Notes: a model not told the origin generated them from the letters alone. 64,000 bases of DNA from Paenibacillus rhizophilus (GCF_003854965.1 NZ_RQPI01000001.1:1097781-1161780), one strand, 5' to 3'; positions 24,574-33,498 are shown, counted from the stretch's first letter. Program-made: numbers and translations.

Positions 24574-25824
24574 ATGAACCATATCGTATTTGAAATCGGA
24601 TTGGCCATAGCGCTTGTGGCGCTGTCCGGATTATTAGCAGCGAAATTCCGATTCTCCGTCATCCCTTTTTATATTTTGGTTGGAATGGCGGTCGGACCGC
24701 ATGCTTTTCATATTTGGCATCTGGACTTCCGGTTTATCGAAAGCGCCGCTCTGATTGAATTTATGGGCCGGATCGGCGTTCTGTTCCTGTTGTTCTATCT
24801 GGGGCTGGAGTTCTCCGTAGGCAGGCTGGTCAAAGCGGGAAAATCGATTGCTGCTGGCGGAACCATCTACATTCTGATCAACTTCTCCCTCGGTCTGCTG
24901 CTCGGCTGGGGACTTGGATTCCCGCTCGAGGAAGTGCTGGTGGTCGCCGGAATTACAACGATTTCCTCCAGTGCCATCGTCGCCAAGGTTCTGGTCGATC
25001 TGAAGCGCACCGCCAATCCGGAGACCGAAATGATTCTCGGCATCATCATGTTCGAGGACGTATTTCTGGCCGTCTACATTTCGACTCTTTCAGGTCTGGT
25101 GCTCAGCGGTTCCTCCTCTCTTGGCGGAGTGCTGCTGTCGGCGCTCATTGCCCTCGTTTACATGGTGGGACTGCTTGTCGTCGGCCGCAAACTGGTCCCC
25201 CTGCTTAACAAGGCGCTTAATATCCGCTCCGGCGAATTGTTCGCCCTGGTCATTTTCGCCATTCTATTCCTCGTGGCGGGCTTTTCCGAGACCATTCATG
25301 TCGCGGAAGCGATCGGAGCGCTGCTCGTCGGCCTCGTTCTCGCGGAAACGGAGCATGTCAAACGGATCGAGAAGCTGATCATTCCGTTCCGCGATTTTTT
25401 CGGAGCCATCTTCTTCTTCAGCTTCGGTCTCACAATCGATCCGCTCTCCCTTGGCGGAGAAGCCTTATGGTATTCACTGGCGGCAGTGGCCGTCACGCTG
25501 CTCGGCAATTTCGCCGCCGGCTTGCTTGCCGGGCGCAGCGCGGGTTTAAGCCCGCGCGCTTCGTCCAACATCGGCCTGACCATCGTATCGCGCGGCGAAT
25601 TCTCCATCATCATGGCCAATCTCGGCAAAGCGGGCGGACTGCTCGCCATTTTGCAGCCGTTCGCAGCCATGTATGTACTGATTCTGGCGATTCTCGGCCC
25701 ACTGCTGACCAAAGAATCCAAAGTGATCTACAAGGCTTTGGATAAGCTGTTCAAGTGGGAAAGCAGACATATCAAGCGGAAGGCGCAGACGCAGAAGCGC
25801 ACTCCCGCCTCCGAGGAAAGATAA
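24574..25824 (+). CDS. khtU: KhtU, K+/H+ antiporter (CPA2 family)
   Basis: The frame also opens at a TTG at 24571, but ATG 24574 is the more likely start, 4 bases after the khtT stop. The ~416-residue protein has ~12 membrane segments with CPA2 features: IPFYILVGMAVGPHAF, LFLLFYLGLEFSVGRL, TISSSAIVAKVLVDL, FEDVFLAVYIS (the E-D ion-binding pair), and IGLTIVSRGEFSIIM. It exports K+ in exchange for H+, countering alkaline or high-K+ stress under KhtT control. C-terminal tail is basic. A terminator follows. Confidence 0.92.
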   Translation: MNHIVFEIGLAIALVALSGLLAAKFRFSVIPFYILVGMAVGPHAFHIWHLDFRFIESAALIEFMGRIGVLFLLFYLGLEFSVGRLVKAGKSIAAGGTIYILINFSLGLLLGWGLGFPLEEVLVVAGITTISSSAIVAKVLVDLKRTANPETEMILGIIMFEDVFLAVYISTLSGLVLSGSSSLGGVLLSALIALVYMVGLLVVGRKLVPLLNKALNIRSGELFALVIFAILFLVAGFSETIHVAEAIGALLVGLVLAETEHVKRIEKLIIPFRDFFGAIFFFSFGLTIDPLSLGGEALWYSLAAVAVTLLGNFAAGLLAGRSAGLSPRASSNIGLTIVSRGEFSIIMANLGKAGGLLAILQPFAAMYVLILAILGPLLTKESKVIYKALDKLFKWESRHIKRKAQTQKRTPASEER

Positions 25825-25863
25825 CCGGGAGAGCGACGCTTGCGTTTTCTTCCTTACAACATA

Positions 25864-25902
25864 AAAAAGCGTTCCCGGCCCTTAAAGCCGGAACGCTTTT
25901 TT
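25864..25902 (+). terminator. Intrinsic terminator of the khtTU operon
   Basis: AAAAAAGCGTTCC-CGGC pairs with GCCG-GAACGCTTTTTT around a CCTTAAA loop, 40 bases after the khtU stop. The flanking A- and T-runs could also serve the opposite strand. Confidence 0.88.
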
Positions 25903-25953
25903 ATTTCCTCCGCTGTACATCAGCCGCTTGCTTACACGGCCCGTCGTCCTTGA

Positions 25954-26241
25954 CTAACGGAACATTCCCCATAAACGAATCAAATGGAACGTATTGTTCG
26001 GATCGATTTTCTGGGCGATAACGAATCTCACTATGCTGTCCTCCTGGACGGAGGTGAGTCTTTCCCCCAGAATCCCCGAAGCATTGTGCACCAGTCTGCG
26101 CACCACGCCGGGGTCCTGCAGTTGCTGCTTGCTTACACCATTTATTAGATTTTTAATCCGATCCTTGACCGCCGGGTTTTTCATCTTCAACTTGATCCGC
26201 TCCACCAGCTGCGGGCTGATTCCATATTGTTGATAACTCAT
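25954..26241 (-). CDS. spoVIF: Stage VI sporulation protein F
   Basis: The 95-residue protein (SPQLVERIKLKMKNPAVKDRIK, SKQQLQDPGVVRRLVHNASGILGERLTSVQ given by its ends, and DPNNTFHLIRLWGMF) matches SpoVIF/YjcC of Bacillus, a spore-coat assembly protein made in the mother cell under late sporulation control. It is small, basic and helical. GGGAGGTGGGGC precedes the ATG. It lies alone between khtU and recG. Confidence 0.88.
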   Translation of the reverse strand: MSYQQYGISPQLVERIKLKMKNPAVKDRIKNLINGVSKQQLQDPGVVRRLVHNASGILGERLTSVQEDSIVRFVIAQKIDPNNTFHLIRLWGMFR

Positions 26242-26305
26242 CTTGCCCCACCTCCCGTCATATCCAATCTTTCTCAGTATATGACGGGACGTGTCTTCAA
26301 TTGAC

Positions 26306-28357
26306 TCAATCGATCAGATCGCCCTGAAAAATGTGTTCCTTCTGGAGAAAGCTTCGCAGCGGAGCATATTCGGCGGATGTCCAAAAGGTGCCGTCCCGCA
26401 GCAATTCGGCGGCATCGCCGCGAGCCTGCTCAAGGACGGCAAAATCGGCCGTCATATCCGCGAGGCGGAATTCCGGCAGACCGCTCTGCTTCGTGCCGAA
26501 GAAATCCCCGGGCCCCCGAAGCTCGAGATCACGCCGAGAGACTTCGAATCCGTCGTCCGTTTCGGTCATCGCGGCCATCCGCTCGCGTCCGACCTCCGAT
26601 TTCGGATCAGCCACCAGTACGCAGAAGGAAGCGTGCTCTCCCCGCCCGACCCGTCCGCGAAGCTGATGGAGCTGGGACAGTCCAAACCGGTCGGCGTCCA
26701 TAATAATCATCAGCGTGGCATTCGGCACATCGACGCCGACCTCTACGACAGTCGTGGAGACGAGCACCTGTACTTCATTATCGTAAAAAGCGCGCATGAC
26801 TTCATCCTTCTCGCCGGGAGTCATACGGCCATGCAGCAGACCTACCCGGTAATCAGGAAAAGCCTGCGACAGCTGAATATGCAGATCAATGGCGTTCTGC
26901 ACATCCAACTTGTCCGATTCCTCGATTAACGGACAGATCAAGTACGCCTGACGGCCCTGAACTACCTCTCGGCGGATCAGATTCAACACCCTGTCCATTT
27001 TGTCCGGCTTCACCCAGTAGGTCGAAATCGGGATGCGGCCCTTCGGACGTTCGGACAAAGTGGAGACATCCATGTCCCCGAAGACTGTAATCGCCAGCGT
27101 CCGCGGAATCGGTGTCGCGGTCATCGTAAGCACATCCGGGTTATAACCTTTGCGCCGTAAAACGCTGCGCTGGTTCACACCGAACCGGTGCTGCTCATCC
27201 GTTACAACAAGGCCGAGTTCCCTGAAGAACACGTCTTCCTGAATCAAGGCATGGGTTCCGACAACAATATCTATGAGGCCCATTTGCAGCGAGGCGAGCA
27301 GATCCTTTCGCTTTCGGCCGTTCACACTGCCTGTCAGCAGAGCTACCGTGATACCGAAAGGCTCAAACATCGCCTGAAGCGACCGGCTGTGCTGTTCGGC
27401 CAAAATTTCCGTCGGCACCATCAGCGCTCCCTGAAAGCCCGAGCGGACCGTCGCGAACAGTGCGATTGCCGCGAGCGCCGTTTTGCCGGAACCCACATCG
27501 CCCTGAAGCAGACGGTTCATGCAATAAGAGGATCGCATATCCTGCAAAATTTCAAGCTCCGCTGTCTTTTGGGCATTGGTCAGCTCGAACGGAAGGCTGC
27601 GCACGAACTGGCGGACGGTCGCATTATCGACCGTATGAACCATGCCGTCCATTCTTCCCCGGTTCAGCGTGCGGAAGGCTTGAACCTTAAGCTGAAACAG
27701 AAACAGCTCTTCGTATACCATCCGCCTGCGTCCCTGCTGCCCTTCCCGTGAATCCTCTGGCTGATGGATCGTGGTAATCGCCCGCTTGCGGGGCATGAAC
27801 TCATATTTACGCATAATCGGCTGAGGTAAAATCTCGGGAATCAAATCCCCGAATTGCAGCAGCGCCTGGGAAATCGTCTTGCGAAGCCAGCTCTGCGTAA
27901 TTTTGCCGCTGACGGAATACACCGGCTGCAGTGTCCCGGTCTTCCCTTCCCCACGGTCCGGAAATTCATAATCGGTCACCGTAATTTGCGACCGTTTCTG
28001 ATCCCATTTTCCGCTGATAACAACCTGACGGCCCGCGGTCAGCTGCTCGCGGACATAGTGCCGGTTAAACCAAGTCGCCGTAAACATCCACGGCTCCGCC
28101 ATCATTTTGCAGCTGAGACGGGACTTTCCTCCAAAACGCTGAAGCACCGGAATACCAATCACCTTGGCCTCAACCGTCACTTTGTCCCCGTGCTTCACCT
28201 CGCTGAGCGATTTCGGACGGTAATCCTCATAACGGAAAGGATAATACTCCAGCAAATCCTTTACCGTAAATATGCCAAGGGCGTGAAGCTCAGCCTGCTT
28301 TTGAGCGCTCACGCCACTAATTTGCTTAACTTCGATTGTATCCAAAGACAGAGTCAT
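26306..28357 (-). CDS. recG: RecG, ATP-dependent DNA helicase
   Basis: 683 residues from ATG 28357, placed 7 bases after GGTGAGG (an ATG six bases earlier is too close). N-terminal wedge/OB region (~60-160: YYPFRYEDYRP, GDKVTVEAKV), then a superfamily-2 helicase: GDVGSGKTALA (Walker A, ~285), VPTEILAEQH, DEQHRFG, MTATPIPRTLA, VEVGVDVPNATLM and QLRGRVGRG. RecG remodels stalled forks and Holliday junctions. Third gene of a fakA-degV-recG run; in B. subtilis fakA and recG also neighbour each other. Confidence 0.96.
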   Translation of the reverse strand: MTLSLDTIEVKQISGVSAQKQAELHALGIFTVKDLLEYYPFRYEDYRPKSLSEVKHGDKVTVEAKVIGIPVLQRFGGKSRLSCKMMAEPWMFTATWFNRHYVREQLTAGRQVVISGKWDQKRSQITVTDYEFPDRGEGKTGTLQPVYSVSGKITQSWLRKTISQALLQFGDLIPEILPQPIMRKYEFMPRKRAITTIHQPEDSREGQQGRRRMVYEELFLFQLKVQAFRTLNRGRMDGMVHTVDNATVRQFVRSLPFELTNAQKTAELEILQDMRSSYCMNRLLQGDVGSGKTALAAIALFATVRSGFQGALMVPTEILAEQHSRSLQAMFEPFGITVALLTGSVNGRKRKDLLASLQMGLIDIVVGTHALIQEDVFFRELGLVVTDEQHRFGVNQRSVLRRKGYNPDVLTMTATPIPRTLAITVFGDMDVSTLSERPKGRIPISTYWVKPDKMDRVLNLIRREVVQGRQAYLICPLIEESDKLDVQNAIDLHIQLSQAFPDYRVGLLHGRMTPGEKDEVMRAFYDNEVQVLVSTTVVEVGVDVPNATLMIIMDADRFGLSQLHQLRGRVGRGEHASFCVLVADPKSEVGRERMAAMTETDDGFEVSRRDLELRGPGDFFGTKQSGLPEFRLADMTADFAVLEQARGDAAELLRDGTFWTSAEYAPLRSFLQKEHIFQGDLID

Positions 28358-28370
28358 ATTCATCCCTCAC

Positions 28371-29231
28371 CTACGCGGGCCAAATAAATACGGCAAGCGT
28401 GCCGTTGCCGACATGACTGCCTACAACAGGCCCTACGTTTGTCAGCACTTGTTCCTCTAAGGTGAAATGCTGAGAAAGTTCCCGTATAAATTCTTCACCG
28501 GCCTCAGGCTGAGCCGTATGCCCGACGGCCACGTTGATTTTGTCGATCCCTTGCAGATCGGCTTTGAACAGCTCGATCATCCGGGCCACCGCTTTTTTTC
28601 GTCCTCTGACTTTCTCTACCGCATAAATGATGCCTTCCTGATCGATGGACAGAATCGGCTTGATATTGAGCAATGTGCCGAGCACAGCCGACGCTTTGCC
28701 GATCCGTCCTCCCTTTTGCAGATATTCAAGCGTGTCCACCAGAAAATACAGCTTACGCGAGCGGCGCAGTCGTTCGACCGAATCCAAAATCTCCTCCGGG
28801 CCTTTCCCTTCCGCGGATAATCTGGCCGCATGGACCACCAGCAAGCCGAATCCGTAAGAAGCCGACAGGGAATCGAATACAGTTATCCGCTCGCCTTCTT
28901 CCTCCAGCATCGACTTGGCGAGCAGAGCGGACTGATAGGTTCCGCTTAGTCCGGAAGAGATATGGAAAGACAATATCGGACTCTCCGGATAACGCTCCAT
29001 AATATTTCGGTATACGTTCAAATATTCAACCGGCGACGGCTGGGACGTGGTTGGCAGCTGCGACGATCGGGGAAGGCGCTCATAGAACTGTTCCGGCGTC
29101 ATATCGATTCCGTCGCGGTAAGATTCCTCGCCGAACATGAGTGTAAGCGGCACGACTTCGATGCCATACGCTTCCGCCAGGGACGGTGGAATATCGGATG
29201 TGCTGTCGGTAACGATAACGGTTTTATTCAT
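28371..29231 (-). CDS. DegV-family fatty-acid-binding protein (FakB-like)
   Basis: The 286-residue protein has the DegV fold marks: TDSTSDIPPSLAEAYGI, VPLTLMFGEESYRDGID, TSQPSPVEYLNVY, LSFHISSGLSGTYQSA, LVDTLEYLQKGGRIGKAS and HVGNGTLAVFIWPA. DegV/FakB proteins hold a fatty acid while FakA phosphorylates it, feeding exogenous fatty acids into phospholipid synthesis. Its position 31 bases downstream of fakA supports that partnership. In B. subtilis the fakA-recG interval holds sdaAB/sdaAA instead. Confidence 0.92.
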   Translation of the reverse strand: MNKTVIVTDSTSDIPPSLAEAYGIEVVPLTLMFGEESYRDGIDMTPEQFYERLPRSSQLPTTSQPSPVEYLNVYRNIMERYPESPILSFHISSGLSGTYQSALLAKSMLEEEGERITVFDSLSASYGFGLLVVHAARLSAEGKGPEEILDSVERLRRSRKLYFLVDTLEYLQKGGRIGKASAVLGTLLNIKPILSIDQEGIIYAVEKVRGRKKAVARMIELFKADLQGIDKINVAVGHTAQPEAGEEFIRELSQHFTLEEQVLTNVGPVVGSHVGNGTLAVFIWPA

Positions 29232-29262
29232 GGTAAACCTCCCCTTGACTAGTGAAAAAGGC

Positions 29263-31032
29263 TTAAGCTTCTACCGAGAGTAAATAATAATAGATGGGCT
29301 GACCGCCTTCATGGACCTCGACTTCGGCATCTGGATAATTAGCTTGAAGCCAGCTCTCCAAGGCAGCCGTCGTCTCCGGATCGGCATCTTGTCCTGTCAG
29401 GATGGTCACGATTTCGTCCCCGCTCTCCAGCATGCCTGCCAGCAGGGCCTGGCTCGCACCCAGCAGATTCTCGGCGGCAGTGACTATCTTTGAATTGGAG
29501 ATCCCGATGTACTGGCCCGATTTAATGTCCATTCCCTCGTATTTCGTATCCCTCACCGCATGCGTGACCTGCCCGGATGTAACCCGACTCAGAGCCTCCA
29601 GCATACCGGAAGTGTTAGTTTCCACGGATTCTTCCTCCTGGAAGGCAAAAGCCGCCGCAATGCCCTGCGGAATACTCTTGGTCGGAATTACCGTAATCTC
29701 ACGCTCGCCTTCGAGCAGTTCCTTCGCTTGCTGAGCGGCGAGGACAATATTCGAGTTATTAGGCAGGAGGTAGACATGCTTCGCCGAGATAGACGATATC
29801 GCGTTAACGAAATCTTCCGTGCTCGGATTCATCGTCTGACCGCCCGCCAGCACAACATCGATGCCCAGGCTCTTGAAGATCTCGGCGATTCCGTCGCCTG
29901 ACGACACGGCGATGAATCCGTATGGCGCCAGATCATCCGCCGGAGGAACGGCAGGCGACTCGACACTGCTCTTCTCCTCCGGAATATCCGCAAATACATC
30001 GGGACTTGGAGCGATATCCATTCCCGCTGTCAGCAGCTCGCGATGCTGCTCACGCATATTCAAAATATGAATCTGTGTAATCTCCCCGTAAAGCAGCGCA
30101 AGATTCAAAACTTCGCCCGGTGCCTTGGAGTGAACGTGCACCTTGATCGTCTCGTCGTCAGAAATTACAATGATGGAATCTCCATTCACCGATAACGCTT
30201 TCCGAAATTGATCCTCATCGAAATCAGCCGCTTGGGTGCCGCCCAGCTGACGGTTGATAAAGAATTCCATATCGTAAAAGAACTCGATATCCTCTGTCGA
30301 AAGCTGCGACTGGGCCGAAGAATGGATGGGCGTCGGCTTCGTTTCCGGCTTGGCGAGCGCAATTGCGGGAGCGGCTGTGCTGGCGGCTTGTCCCTTTACG
30401 GATTCCGCCGACTGTCCGTTCAATAGATACTCAAAAAAACCTTCATATATATAGACCAAACCTTGACCGCCCGAGTCCACGACACCCACTTGTTTGAGTA
30501 CCGGCAGAAGCTCCGGCGTTCCCGCAAGTGCTTCTTTGGCCTTGACCAGCACTTCAGTCATCAGTTCATTAATATCGGTAGTCCGTCTTGCCAAATAAAC
30601 AGCATGTCTGGCAGCTTCCTTGGCAACGGTCAATATGGTTCCTTCCACTGGCTTGACCACCGCTTTGTATGCGGTATCCACTCCGGTTTGAAGCGCTGCC
30701 GCGAACTGCTGCGAATTCAGCTCTTCGTATTGCGCGGCATAGCGGCTGAATCCACGGAACAACTGGGATAAAATAACGCCGGAATTCCCCCGCGCACCCA
30801 TCAACAGGCCTTTGGACAGCACACCTGCGCATTGCCCGATGGAAGCGGAATTATTTTTCCGCAGTTCACCTGCGCCTGCCGTCATCGTTAGATTCATATT
30901 GGTCCCCGTATCTCCGTCCGGAACCGGAAAAACATTCAGGGAATTGACGTGCTCCGCATGCTGCTGCAGCTTCTCCGCGCCGGCTAGTACCATCGCGGTA
31001 AAATCAATTCCATTAATAGAACGCTTACTCAA
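29263..31032 (-). CDS. fakA: FakA (YloV), fatty acid kinase
   Basis: The 589-residue protein has an N-terminal DAK2/Dha-kinase-like ATP domain (NVFPVPDGDTGTNM, KGLLMGARGNSGVILSQLFRG, ~30-95), a central region (FYDMEFFINRQL, HVHSKAPGEVLNLAL) and a C-terminal DegV-like domain (GQTMNPSTEDFVNAI, LLPNNSNIVLAAQQA). It phosphorylates fatty acids bound to FakB/DegV proteins to acyl-phosphates. The start follows GGAAGGGG. First of fakA-degV-recG, divergent from rpmB. Confidence 0.95.
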   Translation of the reverse strand: MSKRSINGIDFTAMVLAGAEKLQQHAEHVNSLNVFPVPDGDTGTNMNLTMTAGAGELRKNNSASIGQCAGVLSKGLLMGARGNSGVILSQLFRGFSRYAAQYEELNSQQFAAALQTGVDTAYKAVVKPVEGTILTVAKEAARHAVYLARRTTDINELMTEVLVKAKEALAGTPELLPVLKQVGVVDSGGQGLVYIYEGFFEYLLNGQSAESVKGQAASTAAPAIALAKPETKPTPIHSSAQSQLSTEDIEFFYDMEFFINRQLGGTQAADFDEDQFRKALSVNGDSIIVISDDETIKVHVHSKAPGEVLNLALLYGEITQIHILNMREQHRELLTAGMDIAPSPDVFADIPEEKSSVESPAVPPADDLAPYGFIAVSSGDGIAEIFKSLGIDVVLAGGQTMNPSTEDFVNAISSISAKHVYLLPNNSNIVLAAQQAKELLEGEREITVIPTKSIPQGIAAAFAFQEEESVETNTSGMLEALSRVTSGQVTHAVRDTKYEGMDIKSGQYIGISNSKIVTAAENLLGASQALLAGMLESGDEIVTILTGQDADPETTAALESWLQANYPDAEVEVHEGGQPIYYYLLSVEA

Positions 31033-31147
31033 TGAGAATTCCCCTTCCTAGCCTTTCATGCCTCTTCATACCTGACATCAAATAGACATAATGCACTAAT
31101 CTATATTGTACTATAAGCGAACTAAGAAATAAATGTTTTTGAATCGG

Positions 31148-31177
31148 TTGACGAAGCAATTTTTACTGTGATATTAT
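31148..31177 (+). promoter_or_regulatory. Sigma-A promoter of rpmB
   Basis: TTGACG (31148-31153), 18 bases, TATTAT (31172-31177), ~48 bases before the rpmB start. Confidence 0.65.
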
Positions 31178-31225
31178 ATTTAAGTATTGTTTTAATGCAG
31201 GTGATCGCAACAAGGAGGTGTAATG

Positions 31226-31414
31226 ATGTCCCGTAAATGTGCTGTAACTGGCAAAAAGCCGAGCAGCGGCAACCACGTATCCCATGCCAACAACCGTAAC
31301 CGCCGCTCCTGGGGAGTTAACGTTCAGAAGGTTCGCATTCTGGTGAACGGTAAACCGAAGCGTGTATACGTTAGCACCCGCGCCCTGAAATCCGGTAAAG
31401 TCGAGCGCGTCTAG
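31226..31414 (+). CDS. rpmB: Ribosomal protein bL28
   Basis: Two adjacent ATGs occur; the second (31226) has the better 7-base spacing from AAGGAGGTG. The 62-residue product begins [22 protein letters not shown] and ends [11 protein letters not shown], matching bL28 of the large subunit; the single Cys near the N-terminus is a remnant of the zinc-binding form with one of four ligands. Gene order (spoVM opposite rpmB) is as in B. subtilis. Its 3' UTR carries the second double-hairpin element and a terminator. Confidence 0.96.
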   Translation: MSRKCAVTGKKPSSGNHVSHANNRNRRSWGVNVQKVRILVNGKPKRVYVSTRALKSGKVERV

Positions 31415-31448
31415 TTTTTAAAATAAACCGCTCACAATAATTGATACT

Positions 31449-31543
31449 TAGAAGAAATGGCAGCGCCGTCCTATACGGATGGCAACCGTTTCTCGAAAAT
31501 ATAAGACAAATTATAAGCTCACAGCTTATAATGCTTATATTTC
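31449..31543 (+). repeat. Dispersed double-hairpin element, copy 2
   Basis: This plus-strand copy matches the minus strand of 7598-7699. The first hairpin pairs AGAAATGG with CCGTTTCT and has an inner GCCGTCC/GGATGGC stem; the second pairs AAATATAAG with CTTATATTT and has an inner TTATAAGCT/AGCTTATAA stem. Stem bases differ between copies while pairing is largely kept. It begins 35 bases after the rpmB stop, in rpmB's sense direction, and a terminator follows at 31549. Confidence 0.8.
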
Positions 31544-31548
31544 AAGCA

Positions 31549-31582
31549 AAAAGCACCCTTTACATATGTAAGGTGCTTTTTT
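31549..31582. terminator. Bidirectional terminator between rpmB and spoVM
   Basis: AAAAGCACC pairs with GGTGCTTTT across a loop that itself holds the palindrome TACATATGTA. T-runs occur on both strands, so it can end rpmB (plus) and spoVM (minus). Confidence 0.85.
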
Positions 31583-31610
31583 TCATGTACCTCTATTCCG
31601 TTGACGGCCC

Positions 31611-31691
31611 TCAGCTCTTCTGAAATGTATTCAAAATCGCCTTCACAAATCCTCCCAAAAACTTCGGCAGCTTAAATGTATAAAATTTCAT
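31611..31691 (-). CDS. spoVM: SpoVM, 26-residue spore membrane-curvature peptide
   Basis: A 26-codon frame from ATG 31691 reads MKFYTFKLPKFLGGFV, then KAILNTFQKS, nearly the B. subtilis SpoVM peptide. SpoVM is an amphipathic helix that recognises the convex forespore membrane and anchors SpoIVA for coat assembly; Pro9 in KLPKF, needed for that recognition, is present. GGAGGGTGAAAC precedes the ATG. The position between rpe and rpmB is the B. subtilis arrangement minus thiN. Confidence 0.96.
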   Translation of the reverse strand: MKFYTFKLPKFLGGFVKAILNTFQKS

Positions 31692-31731
31692 GTTTCACCC
31701 TCCGATCGGTCCTGCAGCCCAGTTAAGACAC

Positions 31732-31766
31732 AAAAAAGGCTACATGAGATTTCTGCTCATGTAACC
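31732..31766 (-). terminator. Terminator of the rsgA-rpe transcript
   Basis: On the minus strand GGTTACATGAG pairs with CTCATGTAGCC around CAGAAAT, followed by TTTTTT. It separates rpe from spoVM, which therefore needs its own promoter. Confidence 0.92.
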
Positions 31767-31814
31767 ATATTTATGCGAAAGGAACTTGGCCTATACCTTG
31801 GCCTTTAGCCCAAC

Positions 31815-32474
31815 TTAACGGCCCGCGGCCGCGGCCCGGATCGCCGAGATGGCCGCTGCCCGGTCGCTCCGGCCGAAGACGGCATTGCCGGCGACCAGGA
31901 CATCCGCCCCGGCTTCACAGACGATAGGCGCCGTCGCTTCAGTGATACCTCCGTCCACTTCGATGCGTAGATCATGGCCGATCTCGCTGGCCCACTCCCG
32001 AATTTCCCTGATTTTATGCACGGTCCCAGGGATGAATGCCTGTCCGCCGAAGCCGGGGTTCACGGTCATGACCAACACCAAATCGAGATCCGCTAATATT
32101 TCTCTCACAGCGGAAGCGGGCGTCGCCGGATTGATGGCCACACCGGCAAGCAGCCCCAGTTCCTTGATCTGATGAACGACCCGATGCAGATGCACACACG
32201 CTTCGGCATGCACGGTAATAACGGCGGCTCCGGCCGCCGCAAAATCGGCAATGTAGCGCTCCGGACTCTCGATCATGAGATGAACATCCAGCGGAAGGGA
32301 GGTATGGGTGGATACCGCCTTGACGATCGGAGGACCGAGTGTAATATTGGGCACGAATCGCCCGTCCATCACGTCTACATGAATCCAGTCCGCTCCGGAT
32401 CTTTCAGCTTCGGCAACCTCGGCGCCGAGTGCGGCGAAATCCGCCGAGAGCAGGGATGGTGCAATTTTGATCAT
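31815..32474 (-). CDS. rpe: Ribulose-phosphate 3-epimerase
   Basis: 219 residues of a TIM barrel: IAPSLLSADFAALG, WIHVDVMDGRFVPNITLG, PLDVHLMIESPERY, VMTVNPGFGGQAFIP, EVDGGI and GNAVFG. Metal and catalytic residues (Asp in DVMDG and EVDGG, two His) are present. It converts ribulose 5-phosphate to xylulose 5-phosphate in the pentose phosphate pathway. Separated from rsgA by 3 bases; end of the prkC-rsgA-rpe run. Confidence 0.96.
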   Translation of the reverse strand: MIKIAPSLLSADFAALGAEVAEAERSGADWIHVDVMDGRFVPNITLGPPIVKAVSTHTSLPLDVHLMIESPERYIADFAAAGAAVITVHAEACVHLHRVVHQIKELGLLAGVAINPATPASAVREILADLDLVLVMTVNPGFGGQAFIPGTVHKIREIREWASEIGHDLRIEVDGGITEATAPIVCEAGADVLVAGNAVFGRSDRAAAISAIRAAAAGR

Positions 32475-32477
32475 AGG

Positions 32478-33383
32478 TCAATACCTCCGCTTCTTGTCTT
32501 TCATTTCATTAAAAAACAGCTTGTAGTGGTCGTAGCGGCTGTCAGCGATCACTCCGGCTTCCCAGGCTTCGATTACGCGGCAGCCCGGTTCATGCAGATG
32601 GCTGCATCCACGGAATTTACATTCCGCCGCATAGGGGGTAAACTCGCGGAAACAGGATGACAACTCCTCCACGCCAAGCTCCAGAAAATCCAGTTGGCTG
32701 AAGCCCGGCGTATCCGCCACATAGCCCCCCTCCCCGATATCCATCAGCTCGACATGCCGCGTTGTATGGCGTCCGCGTCCCAGCCGCATGCTGATCTCGC
32801 TGGTTTCCAGGGAAAGGCCGGGAACGATCCGGTTAAGCAGCGACGATTTGCCGACACCGGACTGGCCGGCGAACACGCTGATTATGCCAGCCAGCCGCTT
32901 CCGCACCTCTTCACTGCCTGAACCCGTCCGCGAGCTTGTTACTATCACTTCGTAACCGATATGCTCGTACAATTGTTTCACATGAGCAATACCTTCTCCG
33001 TCCCCTTCAGCCAGATCCCGTTTGGTCAGCACGATGATCGTATCCAATCCGGCATGCTCGATATGTACAAGGAACTTGTCGAGCAGCTGTAAATTTAGAT
33101 CCGGTTCACGTACGGAGAACAGCAGAACGGCAAGCGACACATTGGCGACAGGCGGCCGGATCAGCTCAGAATCCCGGGGATTGATTTCATCAACCATCCC
33201 CTCTCCGTTCTCGGTCAAGGAATAAATGACATTGTCTCCGACAAGCGGAGATAAACCTTTTTTCTTAAAGATACCGCGGGCTCTGCACTGAATGATTTCA
33301 TCCTCAGGGGAGATTTTCCCTTCCCGGAGCGGTTTTACATAATAATAACCGCTTAAAGCCTTGACGATTATTCCTTCAGGCAT
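32478..33383 (-). CDS. rsgA: RsgA (YloQ/CpgA), 30S-biogenesis GTPase
   Basis: 301 residues with OB-fold N-terminus, then a circularly permuted GTPase order: G4 LTKRD (~115), G1 GQSGVGKSSLLN (~170), G3 DTPGF (~220), and the C-terminal zinc site CKFRGCSHLHEPGC. It checks late 30S assembly and is a known PrkC substrate in Bacillus. The ribosome binding site GAGAGGAAGG lies inside the micro-ORF just upstream. Confidence 0.96.
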   Translation of the reverse strand: MPEGIIVKALSGYYYVKPLREGKISPEDEIIQCRARGIFKKKGLSPLVGDNVIYSLTENGEGMVDEINPRDSELIRPPVANVSLAVLLFSVREPDLNLQLLDKFLVHIEHAGLDTIIVLTKRDLAEGDGEGIAHVKQLYEHIGYEVIVTSSRTGSGSEEVRKRLAGIISVFAGQSGVGKSSLLNRIVPGLSLETSEISMRLGRGRHTTRHVELMDIGEGGYVADTPGFSQLDFLELGVEELSSCFREFTPYAAECKFRGCSHLHEPGCRVIEAWEAGVIADSRYDHYKLFFNEMKDKKRRY

Positions 33384-33384
33384 A

Positions 33385-33480
33385 CTATAAAGCCTTCCTC
33401 TCTTGGATTTGGCTTACATCCTGGTGAATCTCTAGCTCTGTTTGCTGCAAGAGCGGCTGATAACGGCCGCTCTTGTTCAT
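33385..33480 (-). CDS. Possible 31-residue coupling ORF between prkC and rsgA
   Basis: ATG 33480 follows AGGA with ~8-base spacing, 18 bases after the prkC stop. The frame (begins MNKSGRYQPLLQQTEL, ends QERKAL) stops with TAG one base before the rsgA ATG, and contains the rsgA ribosome binding site. The same DNA also forms a strong hairpin, CAAGAGCGGC with GCCGCTCTTG, without a U-run. It may be a coupling micro-ORF, a processing or attenuation hairpin, or both. Confidence 0.45.
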   Translation of the reverse strand: MNKSGRYQPLLQQTELEIHQDVSQIQERKAL

Positions 33481-33498
33481 GGACTTATCCTGCGATAT

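Noticed and set aside
33450..33480. Hairpin CAAGAGCGGC/GCCGCTCTTG as a terminator after prkC
   Set aside because: There is no U-run on the minus strand; the gap to rsgA also reads as a micro-ORF, so a terminator is not supported.
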